Shown here: positions 35,872 to 37,403 of the stretch, piece by piece
Layout of the letters: each line of letters opens with the position of its first letter
Numbering within the stretch: position 1 is the first letter of the stretch
Assembly (NCBI GenBank): GCA_020073005.1
Contig: JAIQFX010000069.1
Location: 1-37,403 of the forward strand
Direction: 5' to 3'
Length of the DNA stretch: 37,403 bases
Source: Terriglobia bacterium
GTDB taxonomy: Bacteria; Acidobacteriota; Vicinamibacteria; Vicinamibacterales; CAVVIG01
Translations under genes and position numbers: made by a program
Notes under the pieces: generated by a model
The model's input: the letters and a program-made list of their open reading frames with translations, nothing else
Database searches by the model: none
What the model was told of the DNA's origin: nothing

Positions 35872-36483
35872 TTGAAGGCCATCTTCGGACTCGGGAATCC
35901 CGGGCCGCGGTACGCGGGGACGCGGCACAACGTGGGGTTCGCGGTCGTCGACGAGCTGGCGCGGCGCGCGGGGGTGGCGTTCGAGTCGGCGCCGTCCGAC
36001 GCGCTGTTCGCGAAGTGGCGACGCCGGGAGGCAGGGGCTCCCGGAGCGGACAATCCCGGTGGCGGCGTCGTGCTGCTGGTGAAGCCGCTCACCTTCATGA
36101 ACGAGAGCGGACAGGCGGTCGGCGAGCTGGTCCGATATTTCAAGATCGACCTCCCCGACCTGCTGATCGTCGTCGACGAAGTGCAGCTCCCGCTCGGCAA
36201 GCTTCGCGCGCGGGCGCGCGGATCGGCCGGCGGGCACAACGGGTTGAAGTCGATCATCGCGCACCTGGGAGACGAGTTCCCGCGGCTGCGCGTCGGCGTC
36301 GGGCGCGGACCCGGGCAGCGTGATCTCGCCGATCACGTCCTCTCGCGATTCGAGCCGGACGAACGGGAAGAGGCCGAGCGCATGACGCTGCGCGCGGCCG
36401 ATGCGGCGGAAACGTTCATCACCTCCGGGATCGCCGCGGTGATGAACACGTACAACGGCGGCGATCCGGCAACAACCGAATAG
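35872..36483 (+). CDS. pth: Peptidyl-tRNA hydrolase
   Basis: 203 aa. It releases tRNA from peptidyl-tRNA that has dropped off ribosomes. Seen: FGLGNPGPRYAGTRHNVGF with the catalytic His, KPLTFMNESGQAV, the VVDEVQLPLG segment with the active-site Asp, and GSAGGHNGLKSI. The start is TTG 35872, two bases after the rplY stop; no ATG or GTG lies between that stop and the conserved block. A short Gly/Ala-rich insert (EAGAPGADNPGGG) precedes VVLLVKPLTF. It follows rplY as in most bacteria. Confidence 0.94.
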   Translation: MKAIFGLGNPGPRYAGTRHNVGFAVVDELARRAGVAFESAPSDALFAKWRRREAGAPGADNPGGGVVLLVKPLTFMNESGQAVGELVRYFKIDLPDLLIVVDEVQLPLGKLRARARGSAGGHNGLKSIIAHLGDEFPRLRVGVGRGPGQRDLADHVLSRFEPDEREEAERMTLRAADAAETFITSGIAAVMNTYNGGDPATTE

Positions 36484-36534
36484 CCCCGCGCGCGATCGAG
36501 GGGCAATTCCTTGCCGCCGAATGGCGGCCGTGAA

Positions 36535-36580
36535 GTGGGGACGGATCTCGGGACGAAATGACGCCGAGACCCGTCCCCAC
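36535..36580. promoter_or_regulatory. Strong hairpin in the rpsF leader
   Basis: GTGGGGACGG (36535-36544) pairs with CCGTCCCCAC (36571-36580) and TCTCGG (36546-36551) with CCGAGA (36564-36569), with one A-C mismatch between and loop GACGAAATGACG: 16 pairs in all. No T-tract follows. It ends 9 bases before the rpsF Shine-Dalgarno. It could be an S6:S18 autoregulatory leader or another member of the window's dyad-repeat population. Confidence 0.55.
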
Positions 36581-36603
36581 CGCATGTCCAGGAGGAGCAG
36601 CAC

Positions 36604-37053
36604 ATGTCAGATCGTCAGTACGAGCTCGTCTACATTCTTCCCCCCGACACCACCGAACAGCAGGTCGCCGAGCTGCACGAGCAGGTCGAGGGCGTCGTCT
36701 CGAAGCTGCACGGGCAGATCGAGAAGACCGAGAACTGGGGCCGCAAGCGCCTCGCCTACGAGATCGGTCACAACAAGGAGGGCGTCTACGTCCTCGACGT
36801 GATCAACGGGTCGGGCGAGTTGATGAAGGAGCTGGATCGCCGCCTGAAGGTGATGGACCAGGTGATCCGGCACATGATCGTCCGCGTGGACGAGGAAAAG
36901 AAAGTCGTCGAGCGCACGCGCACCAAGCGCCAGTCCGAATCGGAGCGGCGCCGCGTCAAGCGCGGCCTGCCGCCGACGCGCCAGCCCGGCGAAGGCCGGT
37001 CGATGGAGACCGAGGACGCCGACGACGATCGCTTTGACGGGGTGGAGGTGTAG
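36604..37053 (+). CDS. rpsF: 30S ribosomal protein S6
   Basis: 149 aa. S6 fold [31 protein letters not shown] and [15 protein letters not shown] match the family; it pairs with S18 on 16S rRNA. A charged C-terminal extension of about 45 residues ([18 protein letters not shown], ending in an acidic stretch) is longer than in E. coli. ATG 36604 has AGGAGGA at 36590-36596. It is first in the rpsF-rpsR-rplI operon, with rpsR two bases after. Confidence 0.96.
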   Translation: MSDRQYELVYILPPDTTEQQVAELHEQVEGVVSKLHGQIEKTENWGRKRLAYEIGHNKEGVYVLDVINGSGELMKELDRRLKVMDQVIRHMIVRVDEEKKVVERTRTKRQSESERRRVKRGLPPTRQPGEGRSMETEDADDDRFDGVEV

Positions 37054-37055
37054 CC

Positions 37056-37361
37056 ATGGCATTCGGACAAGGACGATCGGGCGGCGGCGGCCGCGGCCGC
37101 GACAAGGACAAGAAGGCCGGCGACAAGGAAAAGGGGCAGCGCCGCACGCTGTTCCGCCGCCGCAAGGTCTGCAAGTTCTGCGCGGACAAGATCGACGACA
37201 TCAACTACAAGGACGTCAAGCTGATCGGGCCCTTCGTGCCCGAGCGCGGGAAGATCCTGCCGCGGCGCATCTCGGGCACGTGCGCGATGCACCAGCGCAA
37301 GCTCCAGACGGCGATCAAGCGCGCGCGCCAGATCGCGCTGATTCCCTACGTGACGGACTGA
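37056..37361 (+). CDS. rpsR: 30S ribosomal protein S18
   Basis: 101 aa. A Gly/Lys-rich N-terminal tail of about 30 residues precedes the conserved core: [39 protein letters not shown] and [13 protein letters not shown]. CxxC plus the later Cys are the zinc-type S18 residues (CKFC and TCAMH). It binds as a heterodimer with S6, encoded directly upstream. Overlap is avoided by two bases, which suggests coupled translation. Confidence 0.96.
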   Translation: MAFGQGRSGGGGRGRDKDKKAGDKEKGQRRTLFRRRKVCKFCADKIDDINYKDVKLIGPFVPERGKILPRRISGTCAMHQRKLQTAIKRARQIALIPYVTD

Positions 37362-37371
37362 GGTCAACATC

Positions 37372-37403
37372 ATGGAAGTCATTCTCAGAGAACACGTCGA
37401 CAA
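37372..37403 (+). CDS. rplI: 50S ribosomal protein L9, N-terminal fragment
   Basis: ATG 37372 begins MEVILREHVD, the usual L9 N-terminus, ten bases after the rpsR stop. AGGT upstream (37361-37364) may serve as ribosome site. Only ten complete codons are inside the window. rplI commonly follows rpsF-rpsR. Confidence 0.85.
   Translation, partial: MEVILREHVD

Overview
The window is high-GC (roughly two thirds G+C), densely coded bacterial chromosome. Oar-type TonB-dependent receptors with a carboxypeptidase-regulatory-like N-terminus, a VWFA protein of the type common in Acidobacteriota, LPS-core genes (heptose kinase, O-antigen ligase, GT9 transferase), a PQQ dehydrogenase with a separate dihaem cytochrome c, and many short intergenic repeats together suggest a Gram-negative acidobacterium, most likely of the Vicinamibacteria. 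This placement is inference; no rRNA is present to confirm it. No phage, IS transposase, CRISPR array or rRNA was seen.

Layout. 1-5157 (+): end of nuoK, then nuoL, nuoM, nuoN, the distal membrane arm of complex I. 5284-8995 (+): two tandem secreted TPR paralogues and a secreted VWA protein, partly with overlapping starts and stops. 9265-12243 (+): TonB-dependent receptor, ending at a terminator shared with the convergent pair 12317-14676 (-), dihaem cytochrome c then PQQ dehydrogenase. 14818-16188 (+): secreted subtilase. 16281-19955 (+): nucleotide-transporter-like membrane protein fused to HEAT repeats and two cNMP-binding-like domains. 19988-21403 (-): selA. 21522-22519 (+): two small unassigned genes. 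22603-22806 (-): cold-shock protein with a terminator-like hairpin in its leader. 22943-24571 (+): purH. 24561-26795 (-): O-antigen ligase then heptose-7-phosphate kinase. 26854-28896 (+): M3 peptidase. 28850-30228 (-): Trm112-like protein and a GT9 heptosyltransferase. 30275-37403 (+): TPR protein, LolB-like lipoprotein, ispE, tRNA-Gln, prs, rplY, pth, rpsF, rpsR and the start of rplI. This last block follows the conserved lolB-ispE-tRNA-prs-rplY-pth order known from proteobacteria and leads into a ribosomal-protein operon.

The most unusual feature is not a gene. Short repeat elements are scattered through the window and lie inside conserved genes as well as between genes. One family is an 16-20 bp hairpin with a constant TTCAG centre and complementary but varying arms: about nine copies, three of them inside purH, others in ispE, the heptose kinase, the O-antigen ligase and the first codons of the PQQ dehydrogenase. 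A 12-bp GGTCnGACC tandem unit occurs both after nuoN and in frame in selA. Low-complexity repeats fill loops or tails of NuoL, NuoM and NuoN. Larger two-armed repeats sit between genes and in two cases supply coding sequence: the signal peptide of the VWA protein and the N-terminus of the GT9 transferase. The unit sequence differs by locus while the tandem-left-arm / reverse-complement-right-arm architecture stays the same.
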